DNA from: Alphaproteobacteria bacterium
GTDB lineage: Bacteria; Pseudomonadota; Alphaproteobacteria; DSM-16000; Inquilinaceae
Length of the DNA stretch: 64,000 nucleotides
NCBI GenBank assembly: GCA_028277405.1
Contig: JANQGH010000091.1
Coordinates: 52,776 to 116,775 of the forward strand
Direction: 5' to 3'
Made by a program: the position numbers and the translations under genes. A model generated the notes under the pieces. It did no database searches. It had not been told where the DNA came from and worked only from the letters and a program-made list of their open reading frames with translations. Within the stretch, counting starts at the first letter, position 1; every line of letters begins with the position of its first letter. Below are positions 10,342 through 18,592 of the stretch, piece after piece.

Positions 10342-11574
10342 GTGCACGTCGCCATCGTCGGAGGGGGGATCGTCGGTGTTTCGACGGCGGAATGGCTGCG
10401 CCGTCAGAGCGCCGAGGTCACGCTGATCGACCGCGGCGTCGCCGATCAGGCAGCGTCGTTCGGCAATGGCGGTGTTCTGGCGCGCTGCGCCATCGTGCCG
10501 GTCTCGGTTCCAGGCCTGCTCGCCCAGGCGCCCGCCATGCTGCTGAATCCGAATAAGCCGCTGTTCTTGCGCTGGTCTTATCTGCCGCGAATGCTGCCCT
10601 GGCTCGCTTCCTTCCATGCGGCGGGCAAGGCGAGCAGGGTGCGCGAGATCGCGGCCGGCCTCATGCCGCTGCTGTCCGATACCGTGGAGCAGCATCAGGC
10701 ACTGGCGGAAGGCACGCCGGCCGAACGCTGGATTGTTCCCGGCGACTATCTCTACGTCTATCCCGACCGGGCGGCCTTTGATCGGGACGCGTTCGGCTGG
10801 GCGCTTCGGCGCGAGCACGGCATCACCGGAGACGAAATGGACGCCGAGGCTCTGCGCGCCTTCGATCCCGCGATCGGGCCGGGGGCAGGTTTCGCCTATC
10901 GCATGACGGATCACGGCCGGATCACCAATCCGGGCGCCTATGTGGCTGACCTGACCGCCTGGTTCGAGGGCCAGGGCGGCAAACGAATCATCGCCGACGT
11001 CAACTCGGTCGAACCAGACGACACCGGTGTTCGCGTGCTCTATCAAGGAGGCGAAGTCAGGGCCGACCGGGTCGCCATTTGCGGCGGCGCCTGGTCGAAG
11101 ACGCTGGTCGAGCCTCTGGGCCACAAGGTCAAGCTGGAAAGCGAACGCGGCTATCACATGGTCTTCGAGAACCCGAGCAACCAGCCGCCCGCTCCCTACA
11201 TGGTCGCCGACGGCAAATTCGTGGCCACACCGATGGAAGACGGCCTGCGGATCGCCGGCATCGTTGAGTTCGGCGGCCTGAAGCAGCCTCCCGGCAAGGC
11301 GCCGATCGCGCTGTTGGAAAGGGGCATCCAGCGTCTCTATCCAGGCTTCACGTCGTCGAGCAAACGCGCTTGGATGGGCCACCGCCCCTCGACCGCAGAC
11401 AGTCTGCCAGTGCTGGGCGGATCGAAAACGCACCAGAGAGTTTTCTTCGGTTTTGGCCACCACCACATCGGTCTGACGTCCGGGCCAAAATCCGGGCGCT
11501 TGCTGGCCGACCTGATCCTCGGCGGCCGCCCGAACATCGATGTCGATCCCTATCGGATCGAACGGTTTGGGTAA
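10342..11574 (+). CDS. FAD-dependent oxidoreductase, D-amino acid dehydrogenase (DadA)-like
   Basis: Flavoprotein of 410 residues in the DAO/DadA family. It begins HVAIVGGGIVGVSTAEWLRR, a textbook FAD-binding GxGxxG motif, followed by QAASFGNGGVLA as in DadA. The C-terminal FAD contact lies in FFGFGHHHIGLTSGPKSGRL. I chose GTG 10342 because AAGGAG lies about 8 bp upstream and the Rossmann strand starts immediately; an in-frame upstream start would add only a basic, non-homologous leader. It is expected to deaminate a D-amino acid, passing electrons to the respiratory chain. Neighbours suggest an amino-acid catabolic unit. Confidence 0.82.
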   Translation: MHVAIVGGGIVGVSTAEWLRRQSAEVTLIDRGVADQAASFGNGGVLARCAIVPVSVPGLLAQAPAMLLNPNKPLFLRWSYLPRMLPWLASFHAAGKASRVREIAAGLMPLLSDTVEQHQALAEGTPAERWIVPGDYLYVYPDRAAFDRDAFGWALRREHGITGDEMDAEALRAFDPAIGPGAGFAYRMTDHGRITNPGAYVADLTAWFEGQGGKRIIADVNSVEPDDTGVRVLYQGGEVRADRVAICGGAWSKTLVEPLGHKVKLESERGYHMVFENPSNQPPAPYMVADGKFVATPMEDGLRIAGIVEFGGLKQPPGKAPIALLERGIQRLYPGFTSSSKRAWMGHRPSTADSLPVLGGSKTHQRVFFGFGHHHIGLTSGPKSGRLLADLILGGRPNIDVDPYRIERFG

Positions 11575-11654
11575 TTGGGCAGCAATCACTCGTTGGTCCC
11601 CAACTCAGCGATCATCGACCAAGTTGGCCAGCCATACGGGTCCCTGGATGAAAT

Positions 11655-11689
11655 AAATATGGAAACTGCATATTTTCGGTATTAAATAT
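11655..11689. promoter_or_regulatory. AT-rich inverted repeat upstream of brnT
   Basis: AAATATG at 11655-11661 pairs with CATATTT at 11669-11675, and a further ATTAAATAT lies at 11681-11689, immediately before brnT. The segment is strikingly AT-rich compared with its surroundings. BrnT/BrnA complexes autorepress their promoter in characterised systems, so this is the likely promoter/operator. That assignment is inferred from position and symmetry. Confidence 0.5.
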
Positions 11690-11693
11690 CTCC

Positions 11694-11963
11694 ATGGAAT
11701 TCGAGTACGATCCAGGTAAGAGCGCCGCGAACAAGATCAAGCATGGTGTCGACTTCGAGCAGGCCAAGGCGCTTTGGAACGACGTGCATTTGCTTCAGGC
11801 CCCGGCCAAGACCGACGACGAGCCACGCTTTCTTGTCATCGGAAGAATGGAAGGTAAGCACTGGGCTGCGGTTTGCGTGAACCGCGCAGGCGTGGTTCGG
11901 ATTATCTCAGTGCGCCGGGCCAGAAAAACGGAGATCGAGCACTATGAAAGCACGCGATTTTGA
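11694..11963 (+). CDS. brnT: BrnT-family ribonuclease toxin
   Basis: Toxin of a type II toxin-antitoxin module, 89 residues. Family features are the N-terminal FEYDPGKSAANKIKHGVDFEQA, then RFLVIGRMEGKHWAAVCVNR, and RIISVRRARKTEIEHYES at the C-terminus. BrnT proteins have a RelE-like RNase fold and inhibit translation. The 3' end overlaps brnA by 20 bp, the usual toxin-first order for this family. Confidence 0.9.
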   Translation: MEFEYDPGKSAANKIKHGVDFEQAKALWNDVHLLQAPAKTDDEPRFLVIGRMEGKHWAAVCVNRAGVVRIISVRRARKTEIEHYESTRF

Positions 11964-12159
11964 TCGCAAATTCGATGCCGGAGAAGACGTCAGCGATCAG
12001 GTTGATTGGTCGAAGGCGCATCGTCCGAACGTCACAACCAGGCGCGTGAATGTCGATTTTCCGGCTTGGGTCGTCGAAGGTTTGGACCGAAGGGCCAGGC
12101 ATCTCGGCGTCACGAGGCAAGCGCTGATCAAGCTTTGGATTGCCGAACGGCTCTCGTAG
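11944..12159 (+). CDS. brnA: BrnA-family antitoxin
   Basis: Antitoxin of 71 residues that neutralises BrnT and binds DNA. It has an acidic, flexible N-terminus (FDRKFDAGEDVSDQVDW) and a C-terminal ribbon-helix-helix part (RRVNVDFPAWVVEGLDRRARHLGVTRQ, then ALIKLWIAERL). It starts inside the last 20 bases of brnT, so translation of the two is coupled. Confidence 0.88.
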   Translation: MKARDFDRKFDAGEDVSDQVDWSKAHRPNVTTRRVNVDFPAWVVEGLDRRARHLGVTRQALIKLWIAERLS

Positions 12160-12163
12160 GGTG

Positions 12164-12189
12164 TTTTGACAGCGGCGTCGGTGTCAAAA
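12164..12189. terminator. Possible hairpin terminator between brnA and the SIS gene
   Basis: TTTTGACA (12164-12171) and TGTCAAAA (12182-12189) form a perfect 8-bp stem with a 10-base loop just after the brnA stop and between convergent genes. The A/T ends could serve terminators in both directions, but there is no clear T run beyond the stem, so the call is weak. Confidence 0.35.
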
Positions 12190-12243
12190 TGTGAAAGCGA
12201 TCGAAAGAGGTTGTTTCAGCAAGACTCCGGTTCGTCCTCCAAC

Positions 12244-13263
12244 TCAGATCGTCTCCGTCACCTTGGACAAATGGCGCGGCTGGTCGGGCGATAGACCCCT
12301 TGCAACCGATAGCGCGGCCACGAACGGATAGAACGCCGCGATCGTGACGATCGGGTCCAGCATTGGGTGCAGAGGCGCGGGCAGCGGCAGCGCGATGCCC
12401 CCCTCAACCGGCGCGCCGGCGCACAGGACGTTGGCCCCGTCACGTGCGAGTTCGGCGAGCGTCTTGACGGTGCTGTCGGCATCCGGTCCGGACGGGGCCA
12501 AACCCAGGATCGGGTAGCCTCTCTCGACCAGAACGCGCGGACCGTGCATCACCTCCGCCGCGCTGAAGGCTTCGGCCTGCAGCGCGCAAGTCTCCTTCAG
12601 TTTCAGGGCGGCCTCCCCCGCGACCGACAGGCTGGCGCCGCGGGCGATGACCAGCATGTGATCGACGGGACGAAGCACGTCCAGGGCGCGCGACCAGTCC
12701 TGGGACAGGGCCTCTTCCAGCCGATCGGGCAAGGCGGTGAGGGCGTCGGCCAGGTCCTGGCGGCCCGACCAGGCCGTCACCAGCCGCGCCATCCCGACGA
12801 GACTGGCGACAAACGTCTTGGTCGCCGCGACTGCGTTTTCGTCGCCGGCATGGTGCGGCAGTACGGTATCGGCGAGGTCGGCCAGCGGTGACTCCGGCTT
12901 GTTGACCAAGGCCACGGTGCGCGCGCCACCCTCTTTGACCCGATGGAACGTCTGGACCAGGTCAGGGCTGCGCCCGCTTTGCGACACCGCCAGTGCTAAG
13001 GCTCGGTCCGTTTTCAGCCGCGCGTCGTGCAGTGTCACCGTCGACGGCGCCAGCGAGCCGCACATGACGCCGAGCAGCGTTTCGATGATGAACGCGCCGT
13101 AACTGGCCGCGTGCCCGGACGAGCCGCGCCCAAGCATGGCGACGAAGGGCGGCGGCTCCCGCTCAAGGTCGGCCGCCAGCCGATCATAAAGATCGGCGTC
13201 CGTCGCCAGCAAACGGTTGGCCACAGCGGCGCACTGCCGCGCCTCTTCAAGCATCACGGACAT
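12244..13263 (-). CDS. SIS-domain amino-sugar deaminase/isomerase, NagB-II/AgaS-like
   Basis: Protein of 339 residues with two SIS (sugar isomerase) domains like the isomerase half of GlmS. Visible motifs are GRGSSGHAA near residue 45, SQSGRSPDL near 115, ARGASLSVAGEAALKLKE near 210, and the C-terminal PDQPRHLSKVTET that carries active-site residues in GlmS/NagB-II proteins. It most likely converts glucosamine-6-phosphate to fructose-6-phosphate and ammonia. It is the last gene of the leftward kinase-gntR-nagA arm. ATG 13263 is preferred; it overlaps the nagA stop by 17 bp, so coupling is likely. Confidence 0.82.
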   Translation of the reverse strand: MSVMLEEARQCAAVANRLLATDADLYDRLAADLEREPPPFVAMLGRGSSGHAASYGAFIIETLLGVMCGSLAPSTVTLHDARLKTDRALALAVSQSGRSPDLVQTFHRVKEGGARTVALVNKPESPLADLADTVLPHHAGDENAVAATKTFVASLVGMARLVTAWSGRQDLADALTALPDRLEEALSQDWSRALDVLRPVDHMLVIARGASLSVAGEAALKLKETCALQAEAFSAAEVMHGPRVLVERGYPILGLAPSGPDADSTVKTLAELARDGANVLCAGAPVEGGIALPLPAPLHPMLDPIVTIAAFYPFVAALSVARGLSPDQPRHLSKVTETI

Positions 13264-14368
13264 CAATGGGCCGTCCTTCTTTGTAAACGCGTTGCAGGGT
13301 CAAATCGCCGTCGAAAACGGCCAAATCGGCGCGCCGCCCGGGCGCGATCCGCCCGCGATCGCCAAGCCCCAGATAATCGGCGGCGATGGTCGAGGTGCGG
13401 CGCGCCGCGTCCGCGATGTCGAGGCCGATCTCGACCAGATTGGCGAACGCGCGATCCATGGTCAGCGCACTGCCGGCCAGGGTGCCGTCGGCCAGGCGCA
13501 CGCCGTTATCGCACTTGCGCACGGTGTGCCGTCCCAGCCGATAGTCGCCGTCCGGCATGCCGGCTGCCGCCGTGGCGTCGGAGATGGCGTAGAGGCCCGG
13601 AATGGCGCGCAGCCCGACCCGCATGGCGCCTGGATGCACGTGCAGCAGGTCGGGGATCAGTTCGCCGTGCTCGGCATGGGCGAGGGCGGCACCGGCCAAA
13701 CCGGGGGAGCGGTGATGCAAGGCCGACATGGCGTTGAACAGATGGGTGACCCCGGTCGCGCCCTTGGCGAAGGCGTCGACGGCCGTCTCGTAGCTGCAGG
13801 GCGAGTGGCCGAGCTGCACCCGGGCGCTGCGATCGGTCAACGTCCGGAAGAAGGCCGACATCAGTGCCGGTTCGATGGGCGCATCGGCCCCCATGTCGGG
13901 CGCCACCGTCGCCACCTTGATCGGGCAGATATCCAGCAGCCGTCGCAGCAACGCCAGGTCCGGCCCCAGGGCGGCGGGCGGCTGGGCGCCCAGCTTGTTC
14001 GGGCTGATGAACGGCCCTTCCAAATGGGCGCCAAGAATATCGGCGGCGTCTCGCTCGGCGTCCGCCATGGCCTCAGCTATGCCGGTTAAGGCCGCAATGA
14101 CCTCATCCGGCGGCGCGGTCATCGTGGTGGCCAGCAGCGAGGTTGTGCCGTGCCGACCGTGCATCCGCGCCATGGTCCGGACCGCATCGACGCCGTCCAT
14201 GACATCCGCGCCGCCACCGCCATGGACATGCAGGTCGATGAAGCCGGGAACGATGATCGCCCCATCCGCCGGTCCGGGTTCGATCGCATCGATCAGCGCG
14301 CCAAAGCGCAGCGTCCCCTTGACGACCCCCGTCTCGGTGACGATTCGGCCGCTCAGTGTCTCGCTCAT
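13247..14368 (-). CDS. nagA: N-acetylglucosamine-6-phosphate deacetylase
   Basis: Metal-dependent amidohydrolase of 373 residues that removes acetate from GlcNAc-6-phosphate. Key features are FIDLHVHGGGGADVMDG (HxH metal site, near residues 45-60), GAHLEGPFISPNKLGAQ (metal glutamate), THLFNAMSALHHRSPG, and ISDATAAAGMPDG containing the catalytic aspartate. The length is normal for NagA. Its ATG overlaps the gntR stop (ATGA) and its 3' end overlaps the SIS deaminase gene, so the arm is one tightly packed operon. Confidence 0.93.
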   Translation of the reverse strand: MSETLSGRIVTETGVVKGTLRFGALIDAIEPGPADGAIIVPGFIDLHVHGGGGADVMDGVDAVRTMARMHGRHGTTSLLATTMTAPPDEVIAALTGIAEAMADAERDAADILGAHLEGPFISPNKLGAQPPAALGPDLALLRRLLDICPIKVATVAPDMGADAPIEPALMSAFFRTLTDRSARVQLGHSPCSYETAVDAFAKGATGVTHLFNAMSALHHRSPGLAGAALAHAEHGELIPDLLHVHPGAMRVGLRAIPGLYAISDATAAAGMPDGDYRLGRHTVRKCDNGVRLADGTLAGSALTMDRAFANLVEIGLDIADAARRTSTIAADYLGLGDRGRIAPGRRADLAVFDGDLTLQRVYKEGRPIDVRDA

Positions 14369-15135
14369 TCGGCGGGCGTGGAGGCGTCGGGCTGCCGATG
14401 CAGTTCGGCAACGAAATCATAGCGGTCGCCGCGATAATAGGATCGCGTGAACTCCACCACCTTGCCATCGGTCAGATAGCCGATCCGGGTGATATAAAGC
14501 GCCGGGCTGTTGTCCGGCATGGACAAGACCGACGCGTCCTCGCCGTGCAGGATGGTCGCGCGCAGATGTTCCAGCGCTCGCACCGGCTCGCGGCCGCGCG
14601 CAGCGAGATAAGCGTAGAGCGACGTGCCGATCGCTGCCGGATCGGGGACGTCGTGCCGGCTCAGCACCGCGATTTCGATCGCCATCGGCTCGCCATCCGC
14701 CAGCCGCAGCCGGTGCAGCCGGAAGATGGTGTCGCCGGGCGTGGATCCCAGGGCCATCGCCTCCTCCGGCGTGGCCGGGAAATAGCCATGTTTTAGCCAG
14801 CGCGAGGATGGCGTCTGGCCGCGCGATTCCATGTCGTAGGAAAAGCTGGTCAGGACCGACATGGGCTGGTGCACACGGTCGGAAACGAAGGTGCCCGAGC
14901 CGTGCCTGGCCTCGACCAGACCGTCGGCGGCCAGCGTATCCAGCGCCTTGCGCAAGGTGACCCGCGACACGCCCAGGATCTCGCACATCTGCCGTTCGGA
15001 AGGCAGCGCGTCGCCGGCCTTCCAGCGCCCATTACGGATGGCCTCGGTCAGGCGCTTGGCCAGTTGCAGGTAAAGCGGCGCGGAATCGTCCGGGTCGGGC
15101 CGCAGATCGGCCAGCGGAGCCAGCTCGACCGTCAT
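14365..15135 (-). CDS. GntR/HutC-family regulator of amino-sugar genes
   Basis: Transcription regulator of 256 residues. The N-terminal GntR winged helix (PLYLQLAKRLTEAIRNG, then GDALPSERQMCEILGVSRVT and LRKALDTLAADGLVEARHGSGTF) spans about residues 20-88. The C-terminal UTRA effector domain contains LEHLRATILHGEDASVL and SRSYYRGDRYDF-like residues. The start at 15135 gives a family-normal N-terminus and makes an ATGA overlap with the kinase stop. It probably senses an amino-sugar phosphate and binds the repeats at 16060-16075 and 16196-16213. Confidence 0.9.
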   Translation of the reverse strand: MTVELAPLADLRPDPDDSAPLYLQLAKRLTEAIRNGRWKAGDALPSERQMCEILGVSRVTLRKALDTLAADGLVEARHGSGTFVSDRVHQPMSVLTSFSYDMESRGQTPSSRWLKHGYFPATPEEAMALGSTPGDTIFRLHRLRLADGEPMAIEIAVLSRHDVPDPAAIGTSLYAYLAARGREPVRALEHLRATILHGEDASVLSMPDNSPALYITRIGYLTDGKVVEFTRSYYRGDRYDFVAELHRQPDASTPAE

Positions 15136-16034
15136 GCCACCAGCACCTCGTCGGGCGCTTGGCCGCGCGCCAGCAGCATTGCGCCGTCGACCGCCGTGCC
15201 TTCGGGCGCCACCAGACGCACCGCCAAACCGGGCGCGAGCGACTTTTGGTAGATCGGCGCCAAACTGCCGGTAAGGGCCAGCGGCAGCGTGTCCGACGGA
15301 TCGGCGGCGCGGATCAGCGCCTCGACCTGCCGGCCGCCTTCCTCCAGCAGCGCCCGCGCGCCTTCGTCGCCGCGATCGGCGTGATCGATCACGGTCGGGG
15401 CCAGGCTGGCATAGCGTGTTGTATTGGCCCCAACGGTCCAGGAAACGAGATCTCCATGGTCGGGGCCCAGCGCGGCGGCCAAGTCGCGATGCAGCGGGCT
15501 GCCCCCCGGCGGGTTCGTTCGGCGGCCGTCGGCCACATGCAGGGTCTCGGCAACCGCGCGCCAGCCCAGCCAGGCGCCGCCGCCCTCGTCGCCGACCGGA
15601 AAGCCCCAGCCGCCGACCTGGCGACTGGTTCCGTCCGGGTTCAACACGTGGGCGACCGTGCCGGTGCCGATCGCGACAACGACGCCCGGGCGTCCCCCAT
15701 GGGCGCCGATCAGTGCCACGTAACCGTCCGAATAGACATGCAGCCCATGAAGCTCCGGCGCCGCGGTCAGGAATGCGTTCCGCCGCTCTGGGTTGCGGCT
15801 GCCGGCTAAGCCCGCGGCAACGATCGCTTGGGACAGCGAATTCGCTGCGAGGTCGGCCTGATCCAGGGCATCTTCCAGGGCGGCCCTGATGTTTCGCCAG
15901 GCGGCCTCGACGCCCAAGGTCAGGCTGGAAGGGCCTGCGGCGGCATCGGCGCGCACCGATCCGTTGGCGCTTTCCAGCCGCAATCGCGTGCCGGTCGCGC
16001 CGCCGTCGATCCCGATAAACACCTGTCCATTCAT
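15132..16034 (-). CDS. BadF/BadG-family amino-sugar kinase (GlcNAc/MurNAc kinase candidate)
   Basis: ATP-dependent sugar kinase of 300 residues in the BadF/BadG/NAGK group of the actin-like ATPase fold. The phosphate-1 motif is FIGIDGGATGTRLRL (residues 5-19) and the phosphate-2 motif is VVVAIGTGTVAHVL near residue 125. GFPVGDEGGGAWLG, the sugar-binding signature of GlcNAc kinases, follows. Some family members phosphorylate MurNAc as well as GlcNAc, which would supply MurQ and NagA. ATG 16034 is chosen because it abuts the first beta strand; the longer frame upstream lacks homology. Confidence 0.82.
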   Translation of the reverse strand: MNGQVFIGIDGGATGTRLRLESANGSVRADAAAGPSSLTLGVEAAWRNIRAALEDALDQADLAANSLSQAIVAAGLAGSRNPERRNAFLTAAPELHGLHVYSDGYVALIGAHGGRPGVVVAIGTGTVAHVLNPDGTSRQVGGWGFPVGDEGGGAWLGWRAVAETLHVADGRRTNPPGGSPLHRDLAAALGPDHGDLVSWTVGANTTRYASLAPTVIDHADRGDEGARALLEEGGRQVEALIRAADPSDTLPLALTGSLAPIYQKSLAPGLAVRLVAPEGTAVDGAMLLARGQAPDEVLVA

Positions 16035-16059
16035 CGCCGCCCACTCCCACGCAGACCAG

Positions 16060-16075
16060 ACCACTATAGAACCAA
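16060..16075 (-). promoter_or_regulatory. Candidate GntR operator before the kinase arm
   Basis: Read leftward, this is TTGGTTCTATAGTGGT: two TGGT cores whose starts are exactly 11 bp apart (complement ACCA at 16060-16063 and 16071-16074). It lies about 26 bp upstream of the kinase start. The same 11-bp architecture occurs before murQ. Binding by the GntR protein encoded next door is inferred. Confidence 0.55.
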
Positions 16076-16195
16076 ATGGTGCGAATGCGCTAGTGGTTCG
16101 GCGTGTTTTTTCCCAGTTCTGCCGACGACAATGTGCCTTCAGCGCCAGATTGTCTTGCTTTCTTAACAGATTCAAAGCGTTGTCGAGGCTCAGTT

Positions 16196-16213
16196 TTGGT
16201 ATTGTATTGGTAT
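16196..16213 (+). promoter_or_regulatory. Candidate GntR operator before murQ
   Basis: Exact direct repeat TTGGTAT (16196-16202 and 16207-16213) with starts 11 bp apart, one helical turn, about 50 bp upstream of the murQ start. It aligns with the element at 16060-16075 read in the other direction. This suggests one regulator controls both divergent arms. Confidence 0.6.
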
Positions 16214-16264
16214 CTAGTTGGCGCTAAGGTCAACGAGACAAAAGAGGGAGGCCGCGGGCACCCG

Positions 16265-17185
16265 ATGGGTACCGAAGATGTCAGCGACCGGTATCGCGGT
16301 GTCGATACCTGGCCGGATCACGAGATCCTTGCCGGCTTGTATGAGGCGCAGTTGACGGCCATCGTCGCCGTCGGTCCCGCCTTGCCGGCGATCGCCGAGG
16401 CGGCGCGGACGATATCCGAAACCCTGGAGGCCGGCGACGGACGGTTGATCTTTGTCGGCGCCGGCGCCAGTGGCCGGCTTTCCGTCCAGGACGGGGTCGA
16501 GTTGACCCCGACCTACAGTTTTCCCGCAAACCGAATCCTGTATCTGCTGGCCGGCGGCGACGCCGCCCTGACCGGTTCGGTCGAGGGGGCTGAGGACGAC
16601 GCCGAGACAGGCGCTGCCCTGATCGGCGAACACGCCGTCGGTGCCGCCGATGTCGTCGTCGGCGTTGCCGCCAGCGGCACCACGCGCTTCACGGTCGCGG
16701 CGGTCGAGGCCGCGCGGGCCCGGGGGGCCGTCACCATCGGCATGGCCAACAACCGGGACGCGCCCCTCTTGAAGGCGTCGCAGCACGCCATCTTGCTGGA
16801 CACGGGGGCGGAGCCGGTTGCAGGCTCTACCCGGATGAAGGCGGGCACGGCGCAGAAGGTGGCGCTGAACCTGCTGACGACCTTGGCGATGATTCGACTG
16901 GGCGGGGTTCATGACGGCATGATGGTCGATGTGCAGATGTCCAACGCCAAGCTGCGCGATCGCGGCCGTCGCATGGTGGCCCAGATCGCCGACTGCGACC
17001 CCGCCGCCGCCGCCGATGCGCTTGAGCGCACCGGCAACCGGGTAAAGGCCGCCGTTCTGGTCGCCCGCGGCTTGGATGTGCAATCGGCCGACACCTTGCT
17101 GGCGGAAGCCGGCGGTCGGCTGCGACAAGCGCTGGAACGGCTGGACCAGGCTCCGGCGGGGACGGCAACCAACGCCACCTCCTGA
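16265..17185 (+). CDS. murQ: N-acetylmuramic acid 6-phosphate etherase
   Basis: Cytoplasmic SIS-domain etherase of 306 residues that splits MurNAc-6-phosphate into GlcNAc-6-phosphate and D-lactate. It shows the phosphosugar loop FVGAGASGRLSVQDGVELTPTY (first part about residues 61-71), with the glutamate corresponding to a known catalytic residue. SVEGAEDDAETG carries the second conserved glutamate, and ASGTTRF, GAEPVAGSTRMKAGTAQK and the C-terminal UBA-like helix follow. GAGGGAGGCC precedes ATG 16265; a longer open frame upstream crosses the operator and is not believed. In E. coli MurQ is linked to a PTS transporter; here it leads an ABC operon. Confidence 0.93.
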   Translation: MGTEDVSDRYRGVDTWPDHEILAGLYEAQLTAIVAVGPALPAIAEAARTISETLEAGDGRLIFVGAGASGRLSVQDGVELTPTYSFPANRILYLLAGGDAALTGSVEGAEDDAETGAALIGEHAVGAADVVVGVAASGTTRFTVAAVEAARARGAVTIGMANNRDAPLLKASQHAILLDTGAEPVAGSTRMKAGTAQKVALNLLTTLAMIRLGGVHDGMMVDVQMSNAKLRDRGRRMVAQIADCDPAAAADALERTGNRVKAAVLVARGLDVQSADTLLAEAGGRLRQALERLDQAPAGTATNATS

Positions 17186-17250
17186 ACGGGCGGGGCAATC
17201 AACGGGAACCGGCTGTCGCCGTTTCCCATCAACAGGTGAGGAGGAGACAG

Positions 17251-18525
17251 ATGCTCAAACAATCCATTCAGCGCGGCCTGCTGGTGGCCGGCGCCTCGGC
17301 AATCGCCCTTGGCCTCAGCGCCGGCACGGCCAGCGCGCAGGACGTGACGCTGACGATCGAGAGCTGGCGCAACGACGATCTCGGGATCTGGCGCGACACG
17401 ATCATTCCGGCGTTCGAGGCCCAGCACCCCAACATCAACATCGAGTTCGCGCCGACCGCGCCGACCGAATACAACGCCGCCCTGAATGCCCGCCTGGAAG
17501 GCGGCACTGCGGGCGATTTGATCACCTGCCGGCCGTTCGATGCCGCGCTGGCGCTCTACGATCTCGGCCATCTGGCTCAGTTGAACGACCTTGAGGGGCT
17601 GAACAGCTTCTCCGACGTGGCCAAGTCCGCCTGGCAGACCGATGACGGCTCGGCCACCTTCTGCATGCCCATGGCCTCTGTCATCCACGGCTTCATCTAT
17701 AATGCCGATGCCTTTAACGAATTGGGCATCGAGGCGCCGGAGACGGAGGAGGAGTTCTTCGCGATCCTGGACGTGATTGCCGAGGATGGCGGCTACATCC
17801 CGCTGGTCATGGGCACGGCCGACCAGTGGGAATCGGCCACCATGGGCTATCAAAACATCGGCCCGAATTACTGGGCGGGTGAAGACGGTCGCCTCGGCCT
17901 CATCGCCGGCGATCACGCCATGACCGACAGCCAGTTCGTCGAACCGTTCGCCACCTTGGCGCGCTGGAGCGATTATCTGGCGCCGGGTTACGAGGCGCAA
18001 TCCTATCCGGACAGCCAGAACCTGTTCACCCTCGGCCGTGGCGCGATCTACCCGTCCGGCTCGTGGGAGATCTCGCTGTTCAACTCCCAGGCCGACTTCG
18101 AGATGGGCGCCTTCCGGCCGCCGGTCCAAAACGCGGGCGACACCTGCTACATCAACGACCACACGGATATCGCGCTCGGCATGAATGCGGCGACCGAGCA
18201 TCCGGACGAGGCACGGGTGTTCCTGGAATGGGTTGGCTCGCCTGAGTTTGCCGAGCTTTACTCCAACTCGTTGCCCGGCTTCTTCAGCCTGTCGAACCAC
18301 GCAATCAGTCTGGAAGATCCGCTGGCGCAGGAGTTCATCAGCTGGCGTGAACAGTGCGAGGAGACGATCCGCAGCGGTCACCAGATCCTGTCGCGCGGCA
18401 CGCCCAACCTCTGGAACGAGATGTGGGGCGTCAGCGCCAACGTCATCAACGGCACGATGACGCCGGAAGAAGCAGCGACTCAGCTTCAGGACGGTTTGGC
18501 GAGCTGGTACGAGCCGCAGCAGTAA
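17251..18525 (+). CDS. Sugar ABC transporter substrate-binding protein (amino-sugar locus)
   Basis: Periplasmic binding protein of 424 residues, family 1 sugar-binding type. Residues 1-30 form a signal peptide ending ASA-Q, and the mature protein starts DVTLTIESWRNDDLGIW. Later stretches include HGFIYNADAFNELGIEAP and FTLGRGAIYPSGSWEISLF, typical of oligosaccharide-binding proteins. ATG 17251 follows GAGGAGGAG. Sandwiched between murQ and two permeases, it probably binds MurNAc, GlcNAc, or a disaccharide from peptidoglycan or chitin. The ligand cannot be read from sequence. Confidence 0.88.
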   Translation: MLKQSIQRGLLVAGASAIALGLSAGTASAQDVTLTIESWRNDDLGIWRDTIIPAFEAQHPNINIEFAPTAPTEYNAALNARLEGGTAGDLITCRPFDAALALYDLGHLAQLNDLEGLNSFSDVAKSAWQTDDGSATFCMPMASVIHGFIYNADAFNELGIEAPETEEEFFAILDVIAEDGGYIPLVMGTADQWESATMGYQNIGPNYWAGEDGRLGLIAGDHAMTDSQFVEPFATLARWSDYLAPGYEAQSYPDSQNLFTLGRGAIYPSGSWEISLFNSQADFEMGAFRPPVQNAGDTCYINDHTDIALGMNAATEHPDEARVFLEWVGSPEFAELYSNSLPGFFSLSNHAISLEDPLAQEFISWREQCEETIRSGHQILSRGTPNLWNEMWGVSANVINGTMTPEEAATQLQDGLASWYEPQQ

Positions 18526-18543
18526 GCGCGGCTAGGGGAACCT

Positions 18544-18570
18544 GTCGGGGCCGGCTGGTCCGGCCCCGAC
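18544..18570 (+). other. GC-rich intercistronic hairpin after the second binding-protein gene
   Basis: A perfect 11-bp stem (GTCGGGGCCGG at 18544-18554, CCGGCCCCGAC at 18560-18570) with a 5-base loop lies between the binding-protein and permease genes. Position and size match the hairpin at 1623-1650 in the polyol operon, though the sequence differs. Differential expression of the binding protein is the likely purpose (inferred). Confidence 0.7.
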
Positions 18571-18592
18571 ATCTCCACGCGGATCAAACCCG

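Noticed and set aside
11575..12243. Insertion-sequence or prophage remnant around the toxin-antitoxin pair
   Set aside because: No transposase, integrase, terminal inverted repeats or target duplication could be seen. Only the AT-rich patch hints at transfer.
14365..16050. A single 561-codon frame covering gntR and most of the kinase gene
   Set aside because: Only the part from 15135 encodes a GntR protein. The rest is out of frame with the kinase, whose own frame carries all motifs, so no real fusion is indicated.
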